5,711 bases of DNA from Microcoleaceae cyanobacterium UBA9251 (GTDB taxonomy: Bacteria; Cyanobacteriota; Cyanobacteriia; Cyanobacteriales; Microcoleaceae): assembly GCA_003542015.1 (NCBI GenBank), contig DPLL01000279.1, positions 39,125 to 44,835 of the forward strand, read 5' to 3'. Position numbers and translations under genes: made by a program. A model generated the notes under the pieces. That model worked only from the letters and a program-made list of their open reading frames with translations. It was not told the DNA's origin and searched no databases. Positions within the stretch are counted from its first letter, which is position 1; every line of letters begins with the position of its first letter. Of this stretch, positions 1-5,374 are shown piece by piece.

Positions 1-137
1 AGTAGGGTGTGAGTAGGGGGTGGGACAAGAGTTATTCTTTGCGATCGATCGGGAGCGTCATCAAAATCGGGGCGCAGATTAACAAAATTTTTGATTTTTT
101 ATGTAAAACTTTTCATATCAGTTATCAACTTATTTTC

Positions 138-557
138 CTAAAAATTACTCTTAATATGTGCTTTAAAAATAGAATTTAGCTGAAATTTTGCTGGCTCTTT
201 TCTGGGAACTTTTTCTACTAAACAGCGTCTGGTTAAAGATTGTATAATGTGCATAAATTTAGCTTGAGACACTTCCATATTAGCAGGTTTTTGGGAAATA
301 TCTATCGGTTCATCTTGATGGGCTAACCAGTTGATCGCATTTTTTTCCAATTCGGATAACCGCTCTAACTGCGATTCTAAATTGGTTTCTATGTCACCTA
401 AAAACAACTCATTTTCATCTGTCAGAAAAAGGGAAACCTTCCCGTTAAATAACTCTATAATTGTTGAGCAAATAATATTTAACCAAGCTGGATGACTTTG
501 ATATAGTGTTATTAATTCATCCCATTTTTCCTCATCTTGTAATTTTTTTTGTCTCAA
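138..557 (-). pseudogene. C-terminal remnant of the NB-ARC protein (ARC helices and winged helix)
   Basis: The frame is open from just after the premature stop (635) to the TAG at 138-140. The only candidate start in its 5' part is a TTG at 555-557, with no convincingly spaced Shine-Dalgarno, so independent translation is doubtful. In the 139 residues read from that TTG, DEEKWDELITLYQSHPAWLNII (about 8-29) occupies the place of the GLPL-type ARC motif, with HPAWL as a degenerate version. LSELEKNAINWLAH through SLTRRCLVEKV (about 68-117) is a winged helix, and FQLNSIFKAHIKSNF closes the domain. No WD40, TPR or other sensor repeats follow. It is in frame with the N-terminal half (1511 minus 557 is divisible by three). 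Confidence 0.7.
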
Positions 558-635
558 AATTTCTTTTGCTTCTTCTCCTAATCCTTGAAGTTGTAATACT
601 CTTGTGTGTTTGTTTTCTTTTTCTAAAGTCTCTAT

Positions 636-1511
636 TTATCCAGATTTTTCCCAACTAATTAAAATTAAACAACTCTGATGAGATAAGGTAGCAATTTGCT
701 GAAAAAATTTACAATAATCTTTATAGTCTGTTAAATACTGACCCGCTAAGTTACCAGTTTTAAAAATATTCTGCACGTCATCAAGGATTACTAAACAACG
801 AGATGAGCGAAAATAATCTATTATTTCTGGTAATGGAGTTGCGTGGGATTGAGAAAAAAACTGTTTAAGTTCATCTTTAAGGTTGATCAGTTTAGGTAAA
901 TGCTCAATACTGCGATAAATAATATAATCGAATTGTGTGTTAATTTCTGAGATTAATTTCAGGGTTAAAGCCGTTTTTCCGATACCGCTCAATCCATAAA
1001 TTGTAATTAATCTAGTCTGTTCTAAAATCCATTCTTTAAGAGTAGAAGTTTCTGAATTACGCCCGTAATTATAGTTCAATTCTGGTGCTGTTGTTAGATC
1101 AATGATTGGGAGTTGATTTTGGACTTGGGAAGAGGGCGATCGCTTTTCTATATCCTCTAAAGATTGAGGATTTTTTCTACAAATATTAACATGACTATTA
1201 CTAATAGTATTACTATTGATCTGTGGAGAGTTGACAAAATTGTAGATAGTAGATCCAGCTTTATTTTCTAAAATAGAACGAACATTCTTTTGTTCAATAT
1301 CTTTTGAAAAAACATCGGAGAGAAGTTTCCATAATTTTGCTCCCTCTCTTTTAACATGATCGTAACTATAACCATTATTTCCCGCAATTTTATGAAAATT
1401 TTGACGTTGTAAAACACTTTCTAATATAGATTTGTGTAAAGAATCAAGATGTTGTCCTGTTTTAGCGAATACCTGTTCATCAGTCCATTTTGACAAGTCT
1501 TTAACGTCCAT
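636..1511 (-). CDS. N-terminal fragment of the NB-ARC protein (HTH plus P-loop, 291 aa)
   Basis: This is the part that would be translated before the premature TAA. It begins at ATG 1509-1511, with GAGGT nine bases upstream. It carries the HTH (FAKTGQHLDSLHKSILESVL, then NNGYSYDHVKREGAKLWKLL), an Asn/Ser-rich linker, Walker A (GLSGIGKT, 173-180), an RNBS-like strand (FDYIIYRSIEH, 194-204) and Walker B (LVILDD, 240-245). It stops just after the sensor-1 strand (CLILISWEK, 281-289). It therefore lacks the ARC helices and winged helix that NB-ARC proteins use to hold nucleotide and switch state. A functional ATPase switch is unlikely, although the HTH alone could still fold and bind a partner. 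A HIP1 site lies in the linker. Confidence 0.7.
   Translation of the reverse strand: MDVKDLSKWTDEQVFAKTGQHLDSLHKSILESVLQRQNFHKIAGNNGYSYDHVKREGAKLWKLLSDVFSKDIEQKNVRSILENKAGSTIYNFVNSPQINSNTISNSHVNICRKNPQSLEDIEKRSPSSQVQNQLPIIDLTTAPELNYNYGRNSETSTLKEWILEQTRLITIYGLSGIGKTALTLKLISEINTQFDYIIYRSIEHLPKLINLKDELKQFFSQSHATPLPEIIDYFRSSRCLVILDDVQNIFKTGNLAGQYLTDYKDYCKFFQQIATLSHQSCLILISWEKSG
1135..1144. repeat. HIP1 palindrome (GGCGATCGCT)
   Basis: A full extended HIP1 decamer lies inside the linker region of the NB-ARC gene. HIP1 (GCGATCGC) is strongly over-represented in many cyanobacterial genomes and supports the cyanobacterial origin of the window. Shortened forms (CGATCGC or GCGATCG) occur near 42, 4904 and 5586. 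Confidence 0.85.
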
Positions 1512-1520
1512 ATATTTTTA

Positions 1521-1525
1521 ACCTC
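1521..1525 (-). promoter_or_regulatory. Ribosome binding site of the NB-ARC gene
   Basis: On the minus strand GAGGT precedes the ATG at 1509-1511 with a 9-base spacer. It supports that ATG as the true start. Confidence 0.6.
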
Positions 1526-1544
1526 ACTCAATCTTTTTAGTTTA

Positions 1545-1667
1545 GCCACTAAAACCCACTTTTTGCCACTAAAAGTTAAGTTTTGTAAAAAATTACTAAA
1601 GATTAGCACCCAATGGCACTATATCACACCAAATCCCACTATATCAATTTGGCTAGAAGATGCCACT
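1545..1667. promoter_or_regulatory. Cluster of helically phased CCACT/AGTGG repeats between divergent genes
   Basis: The hexamer (G/C)CCACT or a near form occurs at 1545-1550, 1555-1560, 1565-1570, 1615-1620 (GGCACT), 1635-1640 and 1662-1667. All but the last fall on the same 10-bp register. GCCACTAAAA is repeated exactly 20 bp apart (1545 and 1565), as is CACTATATCA (1617 and 1637). The spacing equals one or two DNA turns, so the sites lie on one face of the helix, as expected of a cooperative operator. They sit between the divergent NB-ARC gene and the small glycine-rich gene. The binding protein is unknown. Confidence 0.5.
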
Positions 1668-1708
1668 CCAGTCTAAAAATAGGGAGTAAAATGGTGAGAT
1701 ATTAAGTG

Positions 1709-1766
1709 AACAAGCATGAATTTGCTTGTTGGCTTGAGTAGTCATTATGATACCGCATTTTGCGGT
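1709..1766 (+). promoter_or_regulatory. Structured 5' leader with two hairpins upstream of the small glycine-rich gene
   Basis: AACAAGC (1709-1715) pairs with GCTTGTT (1724-1730) across an 8-base loop. ACCGCA (1752-1757) pairs with TGCGGT (1761-1766) across TTT. Both stems are perfect and lie upstream of the strong RBS at 1790-1796. An ATG at 1716 lies in the first loop but has no Shine-Dalgarno, so the region reads better as untranslated leader. It could affect translation or mRNA stability; no known riboswitch class is recognised. Confidence 0.4.
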
Positions 1767-1790
1767 GGAATTATCAAAGGATTATTCTTG

Positions 1791-1795
1791 GGAGG
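1791..1795 (+). promoter_or_regulatory. Strong ribosome binding site that decides the start of the small gene
   Basis: GGAGG, within GGGAGGT, is followed by a 7-base spacer and then ATG at 1803. This is the best Shine-Dalgarno in the window. It favours 1803 over the in-frame ATG at 1716, which has none. Confidence 0.75.
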
Positions 1796-1802
1796 TTTTC
1801 TC

Positions 1803-2003
1803 ATGGCTGAATCATCTGAATCATACGGTAAAGAAATAGCAAAAGAAGCGGGAAAGACAGTCGTTAAAACAGTGGTAGGCTCGGCTGTAGTCGGATTGAT
1901 TGGCCTTGTCCTAACAGGTGGTAATCCGGCAGGGGCAGTCGCTGGTGCTAAGATAGGTGCTGGGCTTGGGGCTGGATTCGGCGACGGAGGATTTTCCTCT
2001 TAG
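1803..2003 (+). CDS. Small glycine-zipper membrane-type protein (66 aa), function unknown
   Basis: I do not recognise a named family. From ATG 1803 the product has a charged, helix-prone N-terminus (MAESSESYGKEIAKEAGK), one hydrophobic stretch at about 19-38 (VVKTVVGSAVVGLIGLVL) and a Gly/Ala-rich tail at 39-63 (GAVAGAKIGAGLGAGFGDGG) with repeated small-xxx-small spacing typical of glycine zippers. No Cys is present. Such peptides usually insert into or oligomerise in membranes. A bacteriocin-like or toxin role, or a Gly-Gly-processed precursor (LTGG, 37-40), is possible but unproven. The frame extends upstream to an ATG at 1716, but that start lacks an RBS and lies in a hairpin loop. The gene is divergent from the NB-ARC gene across a shared spacer with phased repeats, and a stem-loop with a T-rich tail follows 8 bases after the stop. 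Codon use looks normal, so it is probably real. Confidence 0.7.
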   Translation: MAESSESYGKEIAKEAGKTVVKTVVGSAVVGLIGLVLTGGNPAGAVAGAKIGAGLGAGFGDGGFSS

Positions 2004-2011
2004 TGAATTGT

Positions 2012-2090
2012 AAAGTGGGTAAAATGGCTAAAAATCTTATTCAAAAATCCGATAGGATTAATTCCATTTTACCCATTTTGTATTTTTTGT
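2012..2090 (+). terminator. Large stem-loop with T-rich tail after the small glycine-rich gene
   Basis: AAAGTGGGTAAAATGG (2012-2027) pairs with CCATTTTACCCATTTT (2064-2079) over 16 positions; the only non-Watson-Crick pair is a G-U. The loop holds a smaller hairpin, AATCC-GATA-GGATT (2046-2059). TATTTTTTGTT follows at 2081-2091. Placed 8 bases past the stop codon, it is likely a terminator or 3' stabiliser. The stem is longer and more AT-rich than a textbook terminator, so a repeat-derived or regulatory RNA element remains possible. Confidence 0.55.
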
Positions 2091-2360
2091 TCAATTAAAG
2101 TAAGAATTTGTAAAATATTCCTTGACCAATAAGTTCTTGATGGTACAAGCCCCCAGATTTATCGGTGGAATCAATCCAAAACCCAAAATCTAAAATCTTC
2201 AAGCCCCCGAATTTATCCGTGGGGTCAATCGAAAATCCAAAATCCAAAATCTAAAATCGAATGACTCACTAGATTGAACAATTAACTCATCTCCGACATG
2301 AACATCATGGGGAAAATTCGGTAAATCGGGTAAATGTTCTACATTATCCCAGCGTTTTTT
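2069..2360 (-). pseudogene. Decayed 3' end of a TumE/DUF6516-like toxin gene, split by repeats
   Basis: Reading the minus strand from 2360 gives KKRWDNVEHLPDLPNFPH followed by DVHVGDELIVQSSES. From memory this matches the conserved core of TumE/DUF6516-type proteins: a (R/Y)(W/Y)DN motif, then a FPHH.H motif, then a PSEP-like turn. An in-frame stop (2367-2369) and an AAACCGGGTTT repeat lie immediately upstream, so the 5' part is missing. After SSES the frame runs into the heptamer-rich repeat and stops. Beyond the repeat, in another frame, SRTYWSRNILQILTLIEQKI (about 2137-2078) ends at TAA 2069-2071 and resembles the closing LxxVLxxIE helix of the family. The simplest reading is a gene whose C-terminal part was split by about 110 bp of repeat DNA. 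The second fragment is much less certain than the first. Confidence 0.45.
2146..2258. repeat. Tandem repeat of about 54 bp ending in CAAAATC heptamers
   Basis: Unit 1 starts at 2146 and unit 2 at 2200. Both begin CAAGCCCCC, continue through ATTTATC(C/G)GTGG and TCAATC, and end in heptamer runs (CCAAAATC, CTAAAATC). The CCCCCGAATTTATCCGTGGGG core of unit 2 can fold back on itself. CAAAATC-type short tandem repeats are a known feature of filamentous cyanobacterial intergenic DNA. The pair sits inside the toxin-like remnant. Confidence 0.7.
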
Positions 2361-2366
2361 TAATCC

Positions 2367-2389
2367 TTACGCAAAGAAACCGGGTTTCT
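2367..2389. repeat. TTACGCAAAG plus AGAAACCGGGTTTCT dispersed repeat
   Basis: AGAAACCGGGTTTCT (2375-2389) is nearly self-palindromic and is preceded by TTACGCAAAG (2367-2376). The same TTACGCAAAG forms the right end of the MITE-like element, in reverse complement, at 5521-5530. The repeat abuts the 5' edge of the toxin-like remnant and may mark where that gene was cut. Confidence 0.6.
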
Positions 2390-2490
2390 ATGAAAAATCG
2401 TCGGGATGATGTATCCCTCCCGCAAAAACGGAAAACACTTTGACTTCGCTCAGTGCTTTGGTTTTGATGCATCCAGGACTACTAATTCTA
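2390..2490. other. Intergenic stretch downstream of the DUF4058 gene, no gene seen
   Basis: It contains a small hairpin, GGGAT (2403-2407) with ATCCC (2413-2417), and a GACTTCGCTCAGTGC tract resembling repeats common between cyanobacterial genes. Short open frames here have no RBS and no plausible protein character. Confidence 0.4.
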
Positions 2491-3279
2491 TTATCCCCTC
2501 AACCCTCTCTCCTCCAACAAAGCATCAGCCCAAACAGCATCGGTTTCAGACAGCGGGGGAACGGGTGTGGCGGTGTAATCTATTCTAAAGTCATAGGCGG
2601 CGCGATCGTACACTGCATTCAACAACCCCTGTAAATCTACAATGGGTTCCGCATCTCCCCCACGCAAAGGCAATGGAAATGCAGGAATCATATCGGGTAA
2701 ATTGAAAAGGTACAAATCCCCCAAAGGCTTTTGATTGGCCCGACTTACCAAAATCCGATAACTTGCCTCAATATCGTTGCCAAAAACTGGTAAAGGTTGG
2801 TAACTTCGCAACAAGTCAATCTCAACCAGATGACTGCGACTACCAAACACCTTCTCTCGCTTTTCTTCATACATTTGTCGCCCTTTTCCTGGACGCTTAT
2901 TGGCGGGTGACAGCACTTCAATCACCGTCACAACTTCCCTAGTTTCTGTATCTCGCACCTCTAAATACGCTTCCCTAAATTCCACAGGTACTGGTAATCT
3001 TACTTTCAAAGCTGTCACAGGCGGTGCGGCAACAGCAATATTAGAAGAAGTAGGGTTTGTTTGATTTGGAGAGCGCTGCACAGTCACATCAGGAATCCCC
3101 ACTAATAGGGAATTTTCCCCGCTAAGCTCATAAACTCTTTTTTCAATATCGACAATATATTTTGGCAGCAACTGCGGCACTAATGATTCAAAGATGCTAC
3201 TAATTAGCAAGTGATGTACTTGAGGCCAAAAGTCAGGACTTTCTAAATAAGGATTCATCCCCGGAAACGGATTAGCCAT
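2491..3279 (-). CDS. DUF4058 family protein (262 aa)
   Basis: The N-terminus MANPFPGMNPYLESPDFWPQ is the signature of DUF4058, a family abundant in multicellular cyanobacteria with no established function. The length is typical and the gene intact. Three blocks resemble the PD-(D/E)XK-like Uma2 proteins: GIPDVTV (61-67), VIEVLSPANKRPG (119-131), and a YEEKREKV...HLVEIDLLR block (137-158). The proposed acidic residues are D64, E121 and E153 with K128. This nuclease-fold link is my inference. The protein is probably cytoplasmic, with no signal peptide or membrane segment. ATG 3277-3279 has AGGAG eight bases upstream. It lies on the same strand as thrS but 265 bp downstream of it, across hairpin-rich repeats, so it is probably transcribed separately. 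No partner gene is evident. Confidence 0.93.
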   Translation of the reverse strand: MANPFPGMNPYLESPDFWPQVHHLLISSIFESLVPQLLPKYIVDIEKRVYELSGENSLLVGIPDVTVQRSPNQTNPTSSNIAVAAPPVTALKVRLPVPVEFREAYLEVRDTETREVVTVIEVLSPANKRPGKGRQMYEEKREKVFGSRSHLVEIDLLRSYQPLPVFGNDIEASYRILVSRANQKPLGDLYLFNLPDMIPAFPLPLRGGDAEPIVDLQGLLNAVYDRAAYDFRIDYTATPVPPLSETDAVWADALLEERGLRG

Positions 3280-3287
3280 TGATTTAA

Positions 3288-3292
3288 CTCCT
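3288..3292 (-). promoter_or_regulatory. Ribosome binding site of the DUF4058 gene
   Basis: AGGAG on the minus strand, with an 8-base spacer to ATG 3277-3279, fixes the start directly before the conserved MANPFPGMNPYLE. Confidence 0.75.
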
Positions 3293-3307
3293 GTTAACTT
3301 ACCTACT

Positions 3308-3418
3308 TAGGACTTATGCACGGGTGGCCAGAAACCGGGTTTTTGCCAAGATACCTTGTTACAGCCCACAGATTCAGTAAAAAACCCGGTTTCTTTAGTC
3401 GGAGTCCGTGAGTTCTGT
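3308..3418. mobile_element. Degenerate MITE-like element with internal AAACCGGGTTT stem
   Basis: The left end, TAGGACTTATGCAC (3308-3321), matches the end of the MITE-like element near 5419. The right end, CGTGAGTTCTG (3407-3417), is a diverged copy of the matching CGTAAGTCCTA. Inside, AGAAACCGGGTTTTT (3330-3344) pairs perfectly with AAAAACCCGGTTTCT (3380-3394) over 15 bp across a 35-base loop. No clear target duplication remains. On either strand the stem could also slow transcription between thrS and the DUF4058 gene. Confidence 0.5.
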
Positions 3419-3457
3419 ATTATTTAAACTGTTCTTTGACTACGATTATAGCAAATA

Positions 3458-3535
3458 AGGACTAAAGTCCTCAACAAATAGACGGGGGTTAATCAAATTC
3501 ATCATCTGCGTTAATCCCCGTGCATCTGCGGTTAA
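3458..3535. repeat. Palindromes and CATCTGCG repeats downstream of thrS
   Basis: AGGACT-AA-AGTCCT (3458-3471) is a perfect inverted repeat. ACGGGGGTTAA (3482-3492) pairs with TTAATCCCCGT (3511-3521) at 10 of 11 positions across an 18-base loop. CATCTGCG followed by TTAA or GTTAA occurs twice (from 3503 and from 3523), a dispersed cyanobacterial repeat. Lying 24 to 87 bases past the thrS stop, these stems may serve as its 3' end, but no good U-tract follows them on the minus strand. Confidence 0.45.
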
Positions 3536-3544
3536 AAAATCCCC

Positions 3545-5374
3545 CTAAAAATCCCCGTAACTACTAATAGCAGCCTGCAACCTCCTAATCACATCATCAA
3601 CCAAAATTGCCCCCAACTCGCCAGAAGCACGAGTCCGAATATTCAAACTATTAGACTCAACCTCCTTCGCACCCACAACACCCATCACCGGAATTTTATC
3701 CTTCTCAGCATTGCGAATCAACTTACCCAAACGCTCGCTACTCTCATCAGCTTCCGCGCGCATTCCTAGAGCCTTCATCTTCGCCGCCACCTCCTTCGCA
3801 AAGGGCAAAAACTCATTGCTGACAGGCAACAAACGCACTTGAATCGGCGCTAACCACAGCGGAAAATCGCCTGCATACTGCTCAATCAAAATTCCGATCA
3901 AACGCTCCAAAGAGCCGAAAGGAGCGCGGTGAATCATCACTGGGCGCTTGCGAGTGCCATCTTCAGCGACATATTCCAAGTCAAAACGTTCAGGCAAATT
4001 GTAATCTACCTGAACAGTTCCTAATTGCCATTCTCTATCCAAGACATCTTGGAAAATGAAATCGAGTTTTGGCCCGTAAAAAGCCGCTTCCCCAATTCCC
4101 TCAAAATAATTCATCCCCAAGGTTTCCACCGCGCGGCGAATTGCACCCTGAGCTTTTTCCCAAGCTTCATCGGAACCGATATATTTATCTAAATTATCTG
4201 GATCGCGGAAACTTAAACGCGCTTTAAAATTCTTGAGTTGCAAACTCTTGAATACTGACAGAATCAAATCCACCACACTCAAAAATTCTGCATCCAATTG
4301 TTCCTGGGTCACAAATAAGTGGGAATCATCCACCGTAAAGCCGCGAACCCGCGTTAAACCGCCTAATTCTCCCGATTGTTCGTAGCGGTAAACTGTGCCG
4401 AATTCCGCTAAGCGCATCGGCAATTCCCGATAGGAACGTAACTCGCTTTTGTAAATTTGAATGTGGAAGGGGCAATTCATGGGTCTCATCACAAAACCCT
4501 GTTCATTTGCGGCAGCTTCTGCATCTTCTGCCATCAGCGGAAACATATCTTCTTTGTATTTCTGCCAATGTCCTGAGATTTTGAATAAATCTACTCTGGC
4601 GATGTGGGGAGTGACTACTTGCAAATAGCCGCGTTGGATTTGTTCTTGTTTCAAGAAATCTTCTAAAATACTTCTCAAAATCGTGCCTTTGGGAGTCCAC
4701 AAAGGCAAACCTGGCCCAACTGCATCGGCGAAAATAAACAAGCCTAATTCTTTGCCTAATTTGCGATGATCGCGCCTTAAGGCTTCTTCTTTGCGGTGTT
4801 TGTATGCTGCTAATTGTTCGGGGGTTTCCCAAGCGGTGCCGTAAATTCGCTGTAGCTGGGCTTTGGTTTCGTCGCCGCGCCAATAGGCTCCTGCTAGGCT
4901 TTCTAGTTCGATCGCCTTTGGATTCAATTCACTGGTATTGTCTAAGTGAGGCCCAGCGCACAAATCCCACCATTCGTCGCCCAAATGGTAAAGAGTAATG
5001 GGTTCGATCAAACCTGCTAAAATTTCTAATTTGTAAGGTTCGTTAATTGCCTGAATCCGTTGCTGAGCTTCCTCGCGGCTGACTTCTTCGCGAATTACAG
5101 GTAATTTGCGGTTGATGATTTTGATCATCTCTTTTTTAATGGCTTTTAAATCCTGTTCCGTAAATGGTTCGGGAGTGTCAAAGTCATAGTAGAAACCGTT
5201 TTCAATCCAAGGGCCAATTGTGACTTGGGCCTTGGGGAATAACTTCTGTACCGCCATCGCCATGACGTGGGAGGTGGTGTGGCGAATTTTTTTTAGTTGC
5301 TCCGACTCGCTGGTGCGGGGTAACTCTATTTTAGCGGGCTGTTCTGGAGCGGAAAGGGGTTCTGAGCTAGACAT
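3545..5374 (-). CDS. thrS: Threonyl-tRNA synthetase (ThrRS), 609 aa
   Basis: It charges tRNA-Thr with threonine in the cytoplasm; class II synthetase, EC 6.1.1.3. Domains in order: N2 editing domain, with H32/H36 (HTTSH) and C139/H143 (CAGPH) that clear mischarged Ser-tRNA; catalytic core with motif 1 around 225-258, zinc ligands C301 (NCPFH), H352 (DSHLF) and H482 (MIHRAPFGS), motif 2 with R330 (FGTVYRYEQSG) and motif 3 with R491; then the C-terminal anticodon-binding domain (about 510-600). The N-terminal TGS domain of E. coli ThrRS is absent, as I recall for cyanobacterial enzymes. Complete editing residues fit the housekeeping T1 type of Anabaena rather than the zinc-responsive, non-editing T2 type. 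I chose ATG 5372-5374; the frame also extends to a TTG at 5387-5389. Neither has a clear Shine-Dalgarno. No T-box is seen. The gene is intact and more GC-rich than the NB-ARC region. Confidence 0.97.
   Translation of the reverse strand: MSSSEPLSAPEQPAKIELPRTSESEQLKKIRHTTSHVMAMAVQKLFPKAQVTIGPWIENGFYYDFDTPEPFTEQDLKAIKKEMIKIINRKLPVIREEVSREEAQQRIQAINEPYKLEILAGLIEPITLYHLGDEWWDLCAGPHLDNTSELNPKAIELESLAGAYWRGDETKAQLQRIYGTAWETPEQLAAYKHRKEEALRRDHRKLGKELGLFIFADAVGPGLPLWTPKGTILRSILEDFLKQEQIQRGYLQVVTPHIARVDLFKISGHWQKYKEDMFPLMAEDAEAAANEQGFVMRPMNCPFHIQIYKSELRSYRELPMRLAEFGTVYRYEQSGELGGLTRVRGFTVDDSHLFVTQEQLDAEFLSVVDLILSVFKSLQLKNFKARLSFRDPDNLDKYIGSDEAWEKAQGAIRRAVETLGMNYFEGIGEAAFYGPKLDFIFQDVLDREWQLGTVQVDYNLPERFDLEYVAEDGTRKRPVMIHRAPFGSLERLIGILIEQYAGDFPLWLAPIQVRLLPVSNEFLPFAKEVAAKMKALGMRAEADESSERLGKLIRNAEKDKIPVMGVVGAKEVESNSLNIRTRASGELGAILVDDVIRRLQAAISSYGDF

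Larger units (their letters stand above)
138..1511 (-). pseudogene. NB-ARC STAND ATPase with vMAP N-terminal HTH, interrupted by an in-frame TAA
   Basis: One reading frame runs from the ATG at 1511 to the TAG at 138-140, broken only by TAA at 636-638 (codon 292). The 26 codons after that stop, before the TTG at 557, still read as family-like sequence (IETLEKEN, then VLQLQGLGEEAKEIL), so the two halves belong to one ancestral gene of about 457 residues. Order: HTH of the vWA-MoxR-associated N-terminal type (about 5-85), polar linker (86-150), NB-ARC NTPase with Walker A GLSGIGKT (173-180) and Walker B LVILDD (240-245), helical ARC segment, and winged helix (about 384-457). Known relatives are cyanobacterial sensor ATPases, often with C-terminal WD40 or TPR repeats; none is present here. 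By alignment from memory the broken codon is normally Glu (KPxEI), so GAA to TAA would be a single substitution. A conserved Arg (TSREK-type sensor 1) also appears as Trp (SWEK, 286-289). Base use is much more AT-rich than in thrS, suggesting transfer. Confidence 0.8.

Noticed and set aside
1..137. G-rich tract at 4-24 and T-rich run at 88-101 as a terminator or G-quadruplex
   Set aside because: The G runs are irregular and no stem precedes the T-rich run in the right orientation for the minus-strand gene.
138..557. Independent gene starting at TTG 557
   Set aside because: The conserved sequence continues upstream of the TTG to the premature stop, in frame with the N-terminal half, so it is a remnant.
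636..638. Selenocysteine or programmed recoding at the NB-ARC stop
   Set aside because: The codon is TAA, not TGA, and no downstream structure suggests recoding; a nonsense mutation is simpler.
1421..1609. Minus-strand open frame of 62 codons overlapping the NB-ARC start
   Set aside because: It overlaps the RBS, phased repeats and HTH-coding sequence in the wrong frame, with no RBS of its own.
2146..2258. CRISPR array
   Set aside because: Only two imperfect 54-bp units joined directly, without equal-length unique spacers, and no cas genes.
2406..2634. Two overlapping plus-strand open frames
   Set aside because: They are antisense to the DUF4058 C-terminus and repeat DNA, with no RBS and no recognisable domain.
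4503..4883. Open frame of 126 codons on the minus strand
   Set aside because: It lies wholly inside thrS in another frame, has an Arg-rich implausible composition and no RBS.
4804..4998. Plus-strand open frame of 64 codons
   Set aside because: It is antisense to conserved thrS sequence and shows no protein-like features.
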